From the NCBI RefSeq assembly GCF_002197685.1, contig NZ_NBBI01000002.1, positions 62,001 to 126,000 of the forward strand: DNA of 64,000 nt, given 5' to 3'. The number at the start of each line of letters is the position of its first letter. The stretch's first letter is position 1. Made by a program: the position numbers and the translations under genes. Of this stretch, positions 16,369 through 26,122 are shown in pieces. Below the pieces are notes generated by a model. It ran no database searches and had not been told where the DNA came from. It worked only from the letters and a program-made list of their open reading frames with translations. Source of the stretch: Sphingomonas dokdonensis. GTDB taxonomy: Bacteria; Pseudomonadota; Alphaproteobacteria; Sphingomonadales; Sphingomonadaceae.

Positions 16369-17661
16369 TCAGGCCGGCACCATCACCGACAGCAGATCGT
16401 CGACCTCGCCCACGGCAAAGGCGCTATATTCGTCGCCGATGGCGTAGGGCAGCAGGATGCGCCGCTTGTGGAGCAGCGCGCCGCAGCTGTACGTCACATT
16501 GGGCACATAGCCGCCACGCTGTTCGGCGCTCGGGAACAGCAACGGCGAAGGCGTGCGCGCCAGCACGCGCGACGGGTCCGCTCTGTCGAGCAGGCAGGCG
16601 CCGATGCAATAGCCGCGGATCATGCCGACACCGTGCGTGAAGACCAGCCAGCCTTCGTCGAGCTCGATCGGCGAGCCGCAATTGCCCATCTGGACGAACT
16701 CCCACGGGTATTTCGGCCCCATGATCCGCTCGCCACCCTCCCAGTGATCCAGCCGGTCGGAGCGTAGCAGCCAGATGTTCTCGTTATCCTGCCGGCCGAG
16801 CATCACGAACTGGCCGCCGATCTTGCGCGGAAACAGCGCCATGCCCTTGTACGGTGCCATCGCGCCGGTCAGCGGGCGCATCTCCACCGTACGCATGTTG
16901 ACGCCACGCAGCAGCTCCTCGCGCGCCATCACCCCGTCATAGGCGGTGTAGGTGCCGATCATGCTGCGGCTGCCGTCGTCGTCGGTGAACCGCACCATGC
17001 GCAGATCCTCGATGCCCGATCGCTGGCTGGGCAGGACCGGGAACAGCACGGTCTCCGACACATCGTCGCTTTCGCCGCACAAGAGGCGGATCCAGCCGTC
17101 CACCTCCGTGTCGATCTGCGGCGGCACGCCGTGCTCGCTGGCCGGGTTGATGACGACTTCGTTGCCGCCGTCCCACGTTCCGGTGCGGAAGGTGACCGAC
17201 GAAATATGCCCTTCGCCGATCCCGCGCAGCGACAGCAGAAAGGAAACGGTCGCGGGATCGTCATCGGCGTCGGGCAGCGGGATGATGCTGGGGTTGAACA
17301 GCGCGGCCGCCTCGAACGCATATTCCTGGCTGAAATAGGCGCCCAGCAGCAGGCGATCCGTCTCGTCCAGATCGGCCGGCAAGGTCAGGCTGCCGGCCAC
17401 GTCGTTGAACCGGCGCAGGAAGGTCGCATCGGCATTCGCGTGGCGCTCGTGCATCGGCTGCGCGATCAGGCTCCACATGCGGGCACGCATCGACGTGTCC
17501 AGCGAGAGCAATCGATCGGCCACTTGCTGCATGCGAGAAGGCCGATCCTTTCCGAACGGCTCCGGATAGCCGAAGCTGAACGGCCGAATGACGGTGCGGG
17601 ACGGATCCGGCTTCAACTCGATCGATAGGGTGGTGAACACGTCTGCTGCGTTCATGGTCAA
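16369..17661 (-). CDS. GH130-family glycoside phosphorylase/hydrolase (copy 1)
   Basis: This 430-residue protein has a five-bladed beta-propeller pattern of the GH130 family, which includes beta-mannoside phosphorylases. Visible motifs: GIGEGHISSVTFR, the catalytic-region GIEDLRMVRF (family form is EDPR; here Leu replaces Pro), IGTYTAYDG, GMALFPRKIGG, GRQDNENIWLLRSDRLDHW and WEFVQMGNCGSPIELDEGWL. It lies 18 bp after an MscS gene and 35 bp before an exonuclease gene. A clear paralogue lies at 43782-45065. The substrate is probably a beta-mannoside, but this cannot be fixed from sequence. Confidence 0.85.
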   Translation of the reverse strand: MTMNAADVFTTLSIELKPDPSRTVIRPFSFGYPEPFGKDRPSRMQQVADRLLSLDTSMRARMWSLIAQPMHERHANADATFLRRFNDVAGSLTLPADLDETDRLLLGAYFSQEYAFEAAALFNPSIIPLPDADDDPATVSFLLSLRGIGEGHISSVTFRTGTWDGGNEVVINPASEHGVPPQIDTEVDGWIRLLCGESDDVSETVLFPVLPSQRSGIEDLRMVRFTDDDGSRSMIGTYTAYDGVMAREELLRGVNMRTVEMRPLTGAMAPYKGMALFPRKIGGQFVMLGRQDNENIWLLRSDRLDHWEGGERIMGPKYPWEFVQMGNCGSPIELDEGWLVFTHGVGMIRGYCIGACLLDRADPSRVLARTPSPLLFPSAEQRGGYVPNVTYSCGALLHKRRILLPYAIGDEYSAFAVGEVDDLLSVMVPA

Positions 17662-17679
17662 GCCTTTGCCGTGAGGGGG

Positions 17680-19311
17680 TCAGATGGTCTGCGTCGGCAC
17701 CGCGGGCGCCGCACCGTTGTCGTCGTCGTCGCCCTGCGCGACGGGAGCGATGAACAAGGTGCGTGTGGGGAAGGCGATGCCGATACCGACGTCGGCCAGC
17801 CGCTCGTAGATCGTCAGCAGCAGTTCCTGTCGAATGGCCGTGCTTTCCGCGAAATCGGTGACGGTGATATAGGCAAAGATCTCGATCTCCAGCGCGCTGT
17901 CGCCGAAGTTGCTGAAGCGCGCGCGAGGCCCGTCGTTCGACACCTGGTCGTGCGAGAAAAGCACGTCCTCGATGATCGACACCGCTTCGCGCAGCTTGGC
18001 CGGGCCGACATATTCGATGCCGATGACGGGGTTGAAGAGAAAGCGGTCGCGCTTGGCGTAATTCTCGATCTGCCGCGACGAAAAGTCGCCGTTGGGAATG
18101 GTGACGATGGTGCGATCGTTGGTGCGGATCCGCGTGGAGCGAATGCCGACATCCTCGACCGTGCCGATCACGTCGCCCACCCGGCAGAAATCGCCCACCT
18201 GCACCGGGCGATCGGCGATCACCGTCACGCTGCCGACCAGATTTTCCACCGTCTTCTGCGCGCCCAGCGCCAGCGCGATACCGCCGATGCCGAGCGCGGC
18301 GATGCCGGTCGTCACGTCGATGCCGAACGTATCCAGCACCGCCACGATGCTGAATACCAGGAGCAGGATCTTTGCCGCGCGCCGCAGCAGCGTGACCACC
18401 GAAACGGCCTGCCGGCGCGAGCGGCGGTGCATGCGCGCAATGGCCACGTCCGCCACCGCGTCCACCAGACGCAGCAGGAACCACACCAGCGCGATCGCCG
18501 CGACGCCGCCCGCGTAGCGCAGCAGCGTCTGGCGCGCGACGATCGCCACCTGCAGCCGCTCCGCCCAGGCGTAGAAGATCATGACGGAGACAAAGAGGCT
18601 CAACGGCGGGAGCGCGGCGTGGAAGAAGCGATAGGCGCCGTTCGAGTCGGGATCGGTGATGCCGCGGCGCATCACCGCCAGCGCAGCGGCGGCAAGCATC
18701 CGCAGCACCACGAAACTGAGCGCCGCCAGCCCGATCAGCAGCGCCCAATCCTCCACCGGTGCACCGGCGACGCTGAACCCCACCGCTTCGCTGACCGGCG
18801 ATGCGGTCGCAGCGGGCGTCGGGGTGGCCATCAATTCGCGGATCGTCTCGTGCGAGATGCGCCATACCGCGCGGTCATCAACGGTGCGGTGCGTCAGCAG
18901 GATCGGTGCCTCGCCGGCATTGCCCTTCAGGTCGCCGGCAAGCTCGCGATCGACCGGCAGGTCATCGTCGACCCGCCCGCTCGGCTCGTTCGACAGGCGC
19001 GCAAAGGGCAGCAGCGTGCCGCCGCTGTCCAGCAGGCGTTGCAGCCGCTGCGCCAGCTCGGACGCGCCCGCCATGACGCGGGCATCGCTCTGAACCGGCA
19101 GATCGAAGTAATTGGCCGCGCGATTGTAATCGCGCTGTGCCAGCGCATCGATCAGACCGCTGACGGTGGACCGCGGCGTTTCGCGGCCGAACGGGTCGGC
19201 GGAAACGGTTGGTGTAGCGCTGTTGGCGGCCGCATCCTGCGCGGCGGCCGGGCCGACGGCGAGCGTGACCAGGCAGACGGCAAGAAGAAAACGACGGATA
19301 TGAAGAAGCAC
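17680..19311 (-). CDS. MscS-family mechanosensitive channel with signal peptide
   Basis: I chose the GTG at 19311-19309 because it directly precedes a signal peptide (RRFLLAVCLVTLAVGPAAAQ). The frame is open further upstream to 19476, but that part overlaps the preceding gene and looks non-coding. The product is about 543 residues: an extracytoplasmic N-terminal region (to about 190), several membrane helices, and an MscS pore/beta domain (GIAALGIGGIALALGAQKTV, VEDVGIRSTRIRTND, TIPNGDFS). It is an inner-membrane channel that opens on membrane tension. It is the third gene after an M48 protease and a thioredoxin-fold gene. Confidence 0.85.
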   Translation of the reverse strand: MLLHIRRFLLAVCLVTLAVGPAAAQDAAANSATPTVSADPFGRETPRSTVSGLIDALAQRDYNRAANYFDLPVQSDARVMAGASELAQRLQRLLDSGGTLLPFARLSNEPSGRVDDDLPVDRELAGDLKGNAGEAPILLTHRTVDDRAVWRISHETIRELMATPTPAATASPVSEAVGFSVAGAPVEDWALLIGLAALSFVVLRMLAAAALAVMRRGITDPDSNGAYRFFHAALPPLSLFVSVMIFYAWAERLQVAIVARQTLLRYAGGVAAIALVWFLLRLVDAVADVAIARMHRRSRRQAVSVVTLLRRAAKILLLVFSIVAVLDTFGIDVTTGIAALGIGGIALALGAQKTVENLVGSVTVIADRPVQVGDFCRVGDVIGTVEDVGIRSTRIRTNDRTIVTIPNGDFSSRQIENYAKRDRFLFNPVIGIEYVGPAKLREAVSIIEDVLFSHDQVSNDGPRARFSNFGDSALEIEIFAYITVTDFAESTAIRQELLLTIYERLADVGIGIAFPTRTLFIAPVAQGDDDDNGAAPAVPTQTI

Positions 19312-19426
19312 GAAGACCTGCGGCGTAATGAACGTCCGCAAACCAGAACGCGGCGCGCGCCGGAAGGTCCCGCCGTCGGTAGCGTGGCAGCCACGGCTCG
19401 GCGGTGGGGCGCCGAAAGCGACCGGC

Positions 19427-20149
19427 TCAGTTGCGAGCGGCGCGAACCTCGGCGATCGCCTCCTGCATCCGGTCAAACGGCAGCGCGCCGGACAACAGCT
19501 TGTCCCCGACGACCCATGCCGGCGTGCCGCTGATGCCTAGCTTGGCGGCGAGTTGCAGATTGCCGGCGATTTCGGTGTCAGCATCGTCGGGAATCTTCGA
19601 CAGATCGACGCCGGTCTGCCGCGCGGCAGCGGCGATCGATTGCGCACTCACCTGGCCGCCGGCGTACAATGCCTCGTGGAAGGCCGCAAAGCGCCCCTGC
19701 TTGGCCGCCGCGAGCGACGCGCGAGCCGCGTCGCGGCTTTCTTCGGCCAGGATCGGCAGCTCGCGAAATACGACGCGCAGCTTGGGATCGCTTTTCACCA
19801 GGCGATCGATCGTCGGCAGACTGGCGCGGCAATAGCCGCAATTATAGTCGAAGAACTCCACCAGCGTGACATCGCCATTGGGATTGCCCATCACGGCGCC
19901 GGCATAGGGCGTTTCCACGCGTGAGCGATTGGCCGCCACTGCCCGGCCGCTTTCGCGCTCCTGCAGCTTCTGCATCGCCTGCGGGATCAGCTCGGGGTTG
20001 GCGAGCACGTAATCGTGCACCACCTGTTCGACCTGCGCCTGGTCTGCGGCGCCCAGCTTTCCAGGCGCCGCGCGCTCTGCCAGCCACATGCCGCCTGCGC
20101 CGAATGCCGCACCGAGCAGCACGACGAGCATCAGGGTAAGTCGGTTCAC
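19427..20149 (-). CDS. DsbA-family thioredoxin-fold protein
   Basis: This 240-residue protein starts at GTG 20149-20147, which overlaps the stop of the upstream M48 gene (GTGA). It has an N-terminal signal/anchor (LMLVVLLGAAFGAGGMW), a short helical region (LANPELIPQAMQKLQ, as in Com1/ScsC-like proteins), the CXXC active site in FFDYNCGYCRASL and the cis-Pro loop GISGTPAWVVG. It probably works in the periplasm in disulfide formation or isomerisation. Its close coupling to a BepA-like protease/chaperone suggests outer-membrane protein folding. Confidence 0.9.
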   Translation of the reverse strand: MNRLTLMLVVLLGAAFGAGGMWLAERAAPGKLGAADQAQVEQVVHDYVLANPELIPQAMQKLQERESGRAVAANRSRVETPYAGAVMGNPNGDVTLVEFFDYNCGYCRASLPTIDRLVKSDPKLRVVFRELPILAEESRDAARASLAAAKQGRFAAFHEALYAGGQVSAQSIAAAARQTGVDLSKIPDDADTEIAGNLQLAAKLGISGTPAWVVGDKLLSGALPFDRMQEAIAEVRAARN

Positions 20150-21567
20150 TTGCGCTTTTTCTTGTCGTTATCGAGCGAGTTGCCGGAGGTCATCGCAATA
20201 TCCTGTGCCCGGATCCAATCCGGCGTGTTCTTGGGAATGCCGGCCAGCGCATAGCGCGCGCTGACCGCGGCGGTGCGGTGATCGCCCGTCATGCTGGCGC
20301 GCTCCGCCGTTGCCAGCGCGGCACGTGCCGGATCGCCGGTACGCTCGTACACGGTGCCCAGCTGATACCAGGCGAACGGGTTCTGATCGTCGCGCGCCAC
20401 TGCGGTGCGCAGCACGCGCTTCGCCTCGTCGTAATTCGCTTTGTCCTCCGTCGCGATGAGCGCGTGGCCGAACGTGGTGGCGATCAGCGGATTGTTGCGC
20501 GAGCCATCGGTCGCGGCGCGCAGCGGACCTAGCGCCTCCTGCGGCTTGCCCGCTTCAAGCAGGATCTGCCCCTTGATTTCAAGGAAATACGGATCGGTGG
20601 GCTTGCTCGCCACCAACGCGTCGGCTTCCGCCTCCGCCTTCTGCGGATAGCCGCCACGGTGATAGGCATAAGCGCGCGCGTAATGCGCGTAGCTGGTCTG
20701 CATCGTCTCGGGATACTTCTGCAACGCCTGCGCCGGCGGCAGGAGATAGCCGTCCAGCTTCGCCTGCACCCGCTTGAACCGCTCTTCCCAATCCTGGTTC
20801 AGCGGCTTGTTCCAGGCGGGCGAGGATTCCAGCGTCTCCGAAATCGCCGCGACGCGCTCGGACGATACCGGGTGATCGAGCATGAACTCGACCTTGCGGG
20901 TGATGCCGTAGCGATATTCGAGCTGCTGCATCGTCTTGAAGAAATTGACATATCCCTTGCCGCTGATCCCGGCAGCGTTGAGATATTTGGCGCCCGCCGC
21001 GTCGGTCGAGGCTTCCTGCTGGCGCGAAAAGGCGAGGTATTTGCCGATCGCCGCCTGCTGTCCGGCAGCCAGGACGCCGGCGCCCGCCTCGCCGGCGCCG
21101 GCAGCCATCGCGGCCAAGCCCAGCACCATCGACAGGATCGAAATACCGGTCGCTTCCTGAAACCCGCGTCCCGACAAGGACACGTGCCCGCCGGTGATAT
21201 GGCCAAGCTCGTGCGCGATCACGCCTTGCACTTCGTTGGCGGTCTTGGCCGCCTGGAGGGTGCCCGAGTGGACGTATACGATCTGCCCGCCGGCAACAAA
21301 GGCGTTGATCGAATCGTCGTTGACCAGAACGACCTTCACGTCGCTCGGCCGCAGCCCCGCCGCGGTGATGAGCGGGGCGGTCATGTCGTTCAGCAGCGAT
21401 TCGGTTTCGGCGTCGCGCAGGATCGACTGCGCCTGGGCGGTCTGCGCGGTGAAAGCACAGGCCAGCGCCGCCATGGCGACGAGACGGAGGGCGAGCGGGC
21501 GGCGCGTCACCGGCGCTGCCGCGCGGAAAACGATTGGCAAAGGGCAGGCATGCGCCGGACCCAGCAT
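20146..21567 (-). CDS. Periplasmic M48 metalloprotease, BepA-like
   Basis: This protein has up to 473 residues, with a signal peptide (LALRLVAMAALACAFTAQTAQA), an M48 protease domain with zinc motif HELGHITGGH, a Gly/Ala-rich membrane-associated loop, and a C-terminal TPR region (about 300-460). BepA-type proteins degrade or help assemble outer-membrane beta-barrel proteins such as LptD. The ATG at 21567 lacks a clear ribosome-binding site; a GTG at 21510 would give a more typical signal peptide. The stop overlaps the DsbA-like gene. Confidence 0.88.
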   Translation of the reverse strand: MLGPAHACPLPIVFRAAAPVTRRPLALRLVAMAALACAFTAQTAQAQSILRDAETESLLNDMTAPLITAAGLRPSDVKVVLVNDDSINAFVAGGQIVYVHSGTLQAAKTANEVQGVIAHELGHITGGHVSLSGRGFQEATGISILSMVLGLAAMAAGAGEAGAGVLAAGQQAAIGKYLAFSRQQEASTDAAGAKYLNAAGISGKGYVNFFKTMQQLEYRYGITRKVEFMLDHPVSSERVAAISETLESSPAWNKPLNQDWEERFKRVQAKLDGYLLPPAQALQKYPETMQTSYAHYARAYAYHRGGYPQKAEAEADALVASKPTDPYFLEIKGQILLEAGKPQEALGPLRAATDGSRNNPLIATTFGHALIATEDKANYDEAKRVLRTAVARDDQNPFAWYQLGTVYERTGDPARAALATAERASMTGDHRTAAVSARYALAGIPKNTPDWIRAQDIAMTSGNSLDNDKKKRK

Positions 21568-21635
21568 GATGGCGGCTGAACCATCGCTGAAGCCCGGCGC
21601 ATCCTGATCACAAGTGGTGCTTCACGATCAGCGAC

Positions 21636-24329
21636 TTAGGCGCCGAACGTCCGCTGCCACCAGCCGCGGCGCGGGGTTGCCGCCGCCTCGTCGCCGGAGT
21701 CGCTGGCGTCGCCTTCGGCCAGAGCCTGCTCGTCCACCGGCGCCGCTTCGGCTGCCGGAGCTTCGGCAGCCGCCTCTGCCGCAGGCGCGTCGGCCTTCTT
21801 GCGCCGCGTGCGCTTCGGCTTGGCGGGCGCTTCGGCCTCGTCGACGGCAGGCGTCGGCGCATTCTCGGCCTCGGCAGCGGGTGCGTCGGCCTTCTTGCGG
21901 CGGGTCCGCTTCGGCTTGGCCGGTGCGCCTTCCTCGGTAGCGGGGGCGATCGCATCGATCCCCGGCGTCTCGATCGCTGCCGGTGCTTCGGCGGCGGTGG
22001 CCTCGACCGCCTTCTTGGCACGCGGACGACGGCGCGTCTTGGGCGCGGGCTGCTCCGCCTCGGGCGCGGCCTCCTCGGTCGCCTCGGGCGCGGTTGCTTC
22101 ACCTGCCGAGGTTTCCGGCTCCGCCGCTGGTGCAGGGGCGGCATCGACCTCGACCATGTCCGCGTCCGAAGTCACGTCTGCTTCGGTGGCCTTTGCCTCG
22201 CCTTCGGCGCCGCCATTGCCACGCCGACGACGGCCGCGACGATTGCGCCGGCGACGACCGCCTTCGCTTTCGCCATCGGCATCCGCCTCATCGCTCCGCG
22301 TGCCTTCGCCGTCGTCATCGGACTCCACCGCCTCGATGACGTCCTCGTCGCGCTCGTCGGCCTCGCCGTCCGCGTTCGACGCCGGCGCTGCGCCTGCGTC
22401 GCCGTTGGAGCGACCACGCCGGCCACGCCGACGCCGCCGCTTGCGACCGCCCTCGCGATTCTCGTCGCCGCGCGTGTCGTCGGCAGACGTCGCCTCGTCC
22501 TCGGCGACCTCTTCCTCTTCCTCCTCCTCGATCTCCTCGGGGATATCTTCCTCGATTTCCTCGAGCGGCGGCGCGAACTTCGGCGCATAGGCCGGCGGCG
22601 GGCCCGATGCTTCCACCGACATGCGCGCACCCTCCTGCTCGCCGTCCGGCAGGACCTCGACCGTCACGCCGTAGCGATCCTCGACCTCGGCGATGTCGGC
22701 GCGCTTGCGGTTGAGCACGTACACCGCCGCCTCGACGCTGGCGCGCAGCGTCAGCAGCGAGCCGCGGCCGCGCGCCGCCTCGTCCTCGATCAGGCGCAGC
22801 GCGCCAAGACCGGCGGACGATGCGGTGCGGACGAGGCCGGTGCCTTCGCAATGCGGGCAGGGGCGGGTGGAGGCTTCGAGCACGCCGGTGCGCAGGCGCT
22901 GGCGGCTCATTTCCATAAGGCCGAACGACGAGATGCGGCCGACCTGGATGCGGGCGCGATCGTTCTTCAGCGCCTCCTTCATCGCCTTCTCGACCTTCCG
23001 GACATTGGAATTGTTGTCCATGTCGATGAAGTCGATGACGACAAGGCCGGCCATGTCGCGCAGCCGCAGCTGGCGCGCGATTTCCTGTGCCGCCTCAAGG
23101 TTCGTCGCGGTCGCGGTCTGCTCGATATTGTGCTCGCGCGTCGACCGGCCCGAGTTGATGTCGATCGATACGAGCGCCTCGGTCGGGTTGATGACCAGAT
23201 ACCCACCCGATTTCAGCTGCACCACCGGATGGTACATCGCGGCGAGCTGATCCTCGACATGGCAGCGCTGGAACAGCGGAATGGGGTCGCTGTAATGCTT
23301 CACCCGCTTCGCGTGGCTGGGCATCAACAGACGCATGAATTCCTTGGCGTGACGGTAACCGTCGTCGCCCTCGACGATCACCTCGTCGATATCCTTGTTG
23401 TAGATATCGCGTATCGCGCGCTTGATGAGGTCGCTGTCGCCATAGATCAGCGCCGGCGCCGCGCTGGTCAGCGTCTTTTCGCGAATGCCGTCCCACAGGC
23501 GCGCGAGGTAATCGAAGTCGCGCTTGATCTCGGTACGCGTGCGGCTGAGGCCGGCGGTGCGCACGATGCAGCCCATCGACGGCGGCAGCTCCATTTCCGC
23601 CATGATCGACTTCAGCCGCTTGCGATCGGCCGAGTTGCTGATCTTGCGGCTGATCCCGCCGCCATGCGACGTGTTGGGCATCAGCACGCAATAGCGGCCG
23701 GCGAGCGACAGGTAGGTCGTCAGCGCTGCGCCCTTGTTGCCGCGCTCTTCCTTGACGACCTGGACCAGCAGCACCTGGCGGCGGCGGATCACGTCCTGGA
23801 TCTTGTAGCGGCGGCGCAGGTTCATGCGGCGCTGGCGCAGCGCCTCGACCTGATCGTCGTTGATGCCCGTGGCGGCCGGGGCGGGGACGCCCTCACCTTC
23901 GGCGTCGCTGTCGCCATCGGTCGCGACGTCGCCGTCCGCGTCGTCATCCTCGTCACCGAAATCGGCGTCGTCGTCGGCAGCGGTCAGGCCGTCTTCTTCG
24001 GCCGCTTCCTGCTCGGCGCGCAGCTTGGCTTCCTCGGCGGCATGCTCCGCCTCCTCGGCGAGCAGCGCCTCGCGATCCTCCTTGGGGATCTGGTAATAGT
24101 CGGGGTGGATTTCCGAAAAGGCGAGGAAACCGTGGCGATTGCCGCCGTAATCGACGAACGCGGCCTGCAGCGACGGCTCGACGCGCGTCACCTTGGCAAG
24201 ATAGATATTCCCCTTGAGCTGCTTGCGCTCGGCACTCTCGAAATCAAATTCCTCGATGCGGTTTCCCTTGACGACGGCCACGCGGGTTTCCTCCCGGTGG
24301 CGTGCGTCGATCAGCATGCGCATGGTCAT
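21636..24329 (-). CDS. rne: Ribonuclease E
   Basis: This 897-residue endoribonuclease is the scaffold of the RNA degradosome. I place the start at ATG 24329 (MTMRMLIDARHREETR), with GGAG 9 nt upstream; the open frame runs further but that part is not conserved. It has an S1 RNA-binding domain interrupted by an acidic insertion (about residues 90-150, typical of alphaproteobacteria), the catalytic core with the zinc link CPHCEGTG, and a long disordered tail. The tail has Glu-rich and Arg-rich patches, two copies of KPKRTRRKKADAPAAEA, and a conserved-looking C-terminal GWWQRTFGA. Confidence 0.96.
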   Translation of the reverse strand: MTMRMLIDARHREETRVAVVKGNRIEEFDFESAERKQLKGNIYLAKVTRVEPSLQAAFVDYGGNRHGFLAFSEIHPDYYQIPKEDREALLAEEAEHAAEEAKLRAEQEAAEEDGLTAADDDADFGDEDDDADGDVATDGDSDAEGEGVPAPAATGINDDQVEALRQRRMNLRRRYKIQDVIRRRQVLLVQVVKEERGNKGAALTTYLSLAGRYCVLMPNTSHGGGISRKISNSADRKRLKSIMAEMELPPSMGCIVRTAGLSRTRTEIKRDFDYLARLWDGIREKTLTSAAPALIYGDSDLIKRAIRDIYNKDIDEVIVEGDDGYRHAKEFMRLLMPSHAKRVKHYSDPIPLFQRCHVEDQLAAMYHPVVQLKSGGYLVINPTEALVSIDINSGRSTREHNIEQTATATNLEAAQEIARQLRLRDMAGLVVIDFIDMDNNSNVRKVEKAMKEALKNDRARIQVGRISSFGLMEMSRQRLRTGVLEASTRPCPHCEGTGLVRTASSAGLGALRLIEDEAARGRGSLLTLRASVEAAVYVLNRKRADIAEVEDRYGVTVEVLPDGEQEGARMSVEASGPPPAYAPKFAPPLEEIEEDIPEEIEEEEEEEVAEDEATSADDTRGDENREGGRKRRRRRGRRGRSNGDAGAAPASNADGEADERDEDVIEAVESDDDGEGTRSDEADADGESEGGRRRRNRRGRRRRGNGGAEGEAKATEADVTSDADMVEVDAAPAPAAEPETSAGEATAPEATEEAAPEAEQPAPKTRRRPRAKKAVEATAAEAPAAIETPGIDAIAPATEEGAPAKPKRTRRKKADAPAAEAENAPTPAVDEAEAPAKPKRTRRKKADAPAAEAAAEAPAAEAAPVDEQALAEGDASDSGDEAAATPRRGWWQRTFGA
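21787..21925 (-). repeat. rne: Direct repeat inside the rne tail
   Basis: Two 43-nt direct copies (21787-21829 and 21883-21925, about 90% identical) encode the repeated peptide KRTRRKKADAPAAEA in the disordered C-terminus of RNase E. Such basic repeats commonly bind RNA. The copy number may vary between strains. Confidence 0.7.
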
Positions 24330-24784
24330 TATATGGTCTCCGCGCGCGACTCGCGCCGCCAAACGGCGGGGTCGCGCGGTAAAAAGGCGCTGCCGGCGCA
24401 TCGGGCGCGGGCAAGCGGATGGTGATGAACGATGCCTTCGTCCGCCGCGCACGTCCGGGCGATACGCCCTGGATCAGCCCCGCGTCCGCACCGCCGGCGA
24501 AAGCCGGTCGGAACTGCGGTGGGGGAATATGCGACATGCGTACGTCAACCTGATTGCCCGCGCCGGCGCGATCGGCCGGTTGGGCGGTGGGTCGGGCGCG
24601 GGCGCAATGGTCCGCAATCCGATCAAAATGGTGACTAGCAATTCAATTGTCATTCAGCAACCGGAACGTCTTTGCCGGTTGGCGGCAAGAATGTGCCGAA
24701 CGCCGCGTTAACCGCGTCGGGCAACCCGGGCTTGAGAGCCGCCGCCCTAGATCGAGTCGGACAGGGAAAAAGGGTTTGCAGATC
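24330..24784. other. 455-bp divergent intergenic region rne / amiC
   Basis: This region must hold the promoters of rne (minus) and amiC (plus). The long leader on the rne side would suit 5'-UTR autoregulation, which is known for rne in enterobacteria. Visible structure is limited to a hairpin, TTGCCG-gttgg-CGGCAA (24672-24688). The in-frame extensions of both genes into this region are poorly conserved-looking and I did not call them. I see no RNA gene. Confidence 0.4.
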
Positions 24785-26029
24785 ATGGCTTTTCGCTGGA
24801 CCAGCGGGCGGCCAGCGCGGCATGCAGGGCGCATGTCGATGCTGCTCGCACTATTGGCTGGCTTCACCGCCGCCGCGCCCGGTTGGGCCGCGACGGTGGA
24901 GCGGGTGGATATCGGCAACGAGCGGATCACCATCCGCTTCGACGAGGCGGTGCGCGGTGCGTCCAGCTTCATCCTCAACGCACCCCAGCGCATCGCGATC
25001 GACATCGACGGCGCGCACCCGGGGCAGGGCGGTGGTGCCGAAGGGCCGGTGGCAGCGGTGCGCCAGGGCTGGCGCGGCGCCGACGGCGCGCGCGTGGTGC
25101 TCGACCTTGCCGCGCCGATGATCGTGTCCAAGGGCGAGTTCCGCGACGAGGGGCGCACGCTGCAATTGTCGCTGCGCCAGGTCGATGGCGCGCGGTTCGC
25201 GGCGGCCAGCGCAGCCTCGCCGCTCAGCTTCCTCCCGTTCGGCTGGGGCAAGCCGAAACCGAAATACAAGGTGACGGTGCCCGTGCCGCCCGCGCGCAAA
25301 AGCGTGCTGCCGCGGGTACAGGGCGATGCCAGCCGCCCGCTGGTGGTGATCGACGCCGGCCATGGCGGCAACGATCCCGGCGCGCTCAACCCCGAGATGG
25401 GGCTACGCGAAAAGGACGTGACGCTGGCGATCGCCCGCGCGATCCGCGACGAACTGCTCGAATCGGGTCGTGTGCGCGTCGCCCTGACGCGTGACGACGA
25501 TCGCTACATCCTTCACCGCGAGCGCTTCGGCGTGGCGCGGCAGCTCGGCGCGGACCTGTTTATCTCCATCCATTGCGACAGCGCCGGCAATGTCGAGGCG
25601 ACCGGCGCCACTGCCTACACCTTGTCAGACGTCGCCTCCGACAAGGAGGCCGCGCGTCTCGCCGCGCGCGAAAACAAGGCGGACATCATCGCAGGCGTGA
25701 ACCTCGACGAGAGCGAGGACGTGTCCTCCATCCTCATCGACCTGACCCAGCGCGAGACGATGAACGCGTCCGCCGGCTTTGCCCGGCTGCTCGGGCGCGA
25801 GGCAAGGCCGCTGATCCCGGTTAAAAGCAGCTTTCACCGCATGGCGTCGCTGCTGGTGTTGAAGGCGCCGGACATGCCCTCGATCCTGTTCGAAACCGGC
25901 TATATCTCGAACGCGCAGGACGCCGCGTTTCTGGACAGCCGTGAAGGGCGCAATCGGATCGCGCAAAGCGTGCGCCGTGCGGTGGACATCTATTTCGCAC
26001 GCCGGATGACGCAAACCGCCGCGCGCTAG
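24785..26029 (+). CDS. amiC: N-acetylmuramoyl-L-alanine amidase
   Basis: This 414-residue periplasmic zinc amidase cleaves the stem peptide from MurNAc during septum splitting. The start is ATG 24785 with an AAAAAGGG box upstream. A signal peptide (MLLALLAGFTAAAPGWAA) is followed by an AMIN domain (about 35-130) that targets the septum and an Amidase_3 domain with zinc ligands in VIDAGHGGNDPGA, the Glu in GLREKDV and SIHCDS, plus FETGYISN near the end. It is followed 93 bp later by PBP1A, giving a cell-wall pair. Confidence 0.93.
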   Translation: MAFRWTSGRPARHAGRMSMLLALLAGFTAAAPGWAATVERVDIGNERITIRFDEAVRGASSFILNAPQRIAIDIDGAHPGQGGGAEGPVAAVRQGWRGADGARVVLDLAAPMIVSKGEFRDEGRTLQLSLRQVDGARFAAASAASPLSFLPFGWGKPKPKYKVTVPVPPARKSVLPRVQGDASRPLVVIDAGHGGNDPGALNPEMGLREKDVTLAIARAIRDELLESGRVRVALTRDDDRYILHRERFGVARQLGADLFISIHCDSAGNVEATGATAYTLSDVASDKEAARLAARENKADIIAGVNLDESEDVSSILIDLTQRETMNASAGFARLLGREARPLIPVKSSFHRMASLLVLKAPDMPSILFETGYISNAQDAAFLDSREGRNRIAQSVRRAVDIYFARRMTQTAAR

Positions 26030-26122
26030 GCACGCCCGTCGCCACAGGGCGGCGGCGCGGCGGGATGTTGACCGCCGCATGTTGCCAGTCGCCGAGGGCC
26101 TCCCTAAACACCGGCGTCGCGT

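Noticed and set aside
22851..24425. A 524-codon plus-strand frame opposite rne
   Set aside because: It is the complement of the RNase E catalytic region; the motifs read clearly on the minus strand only.
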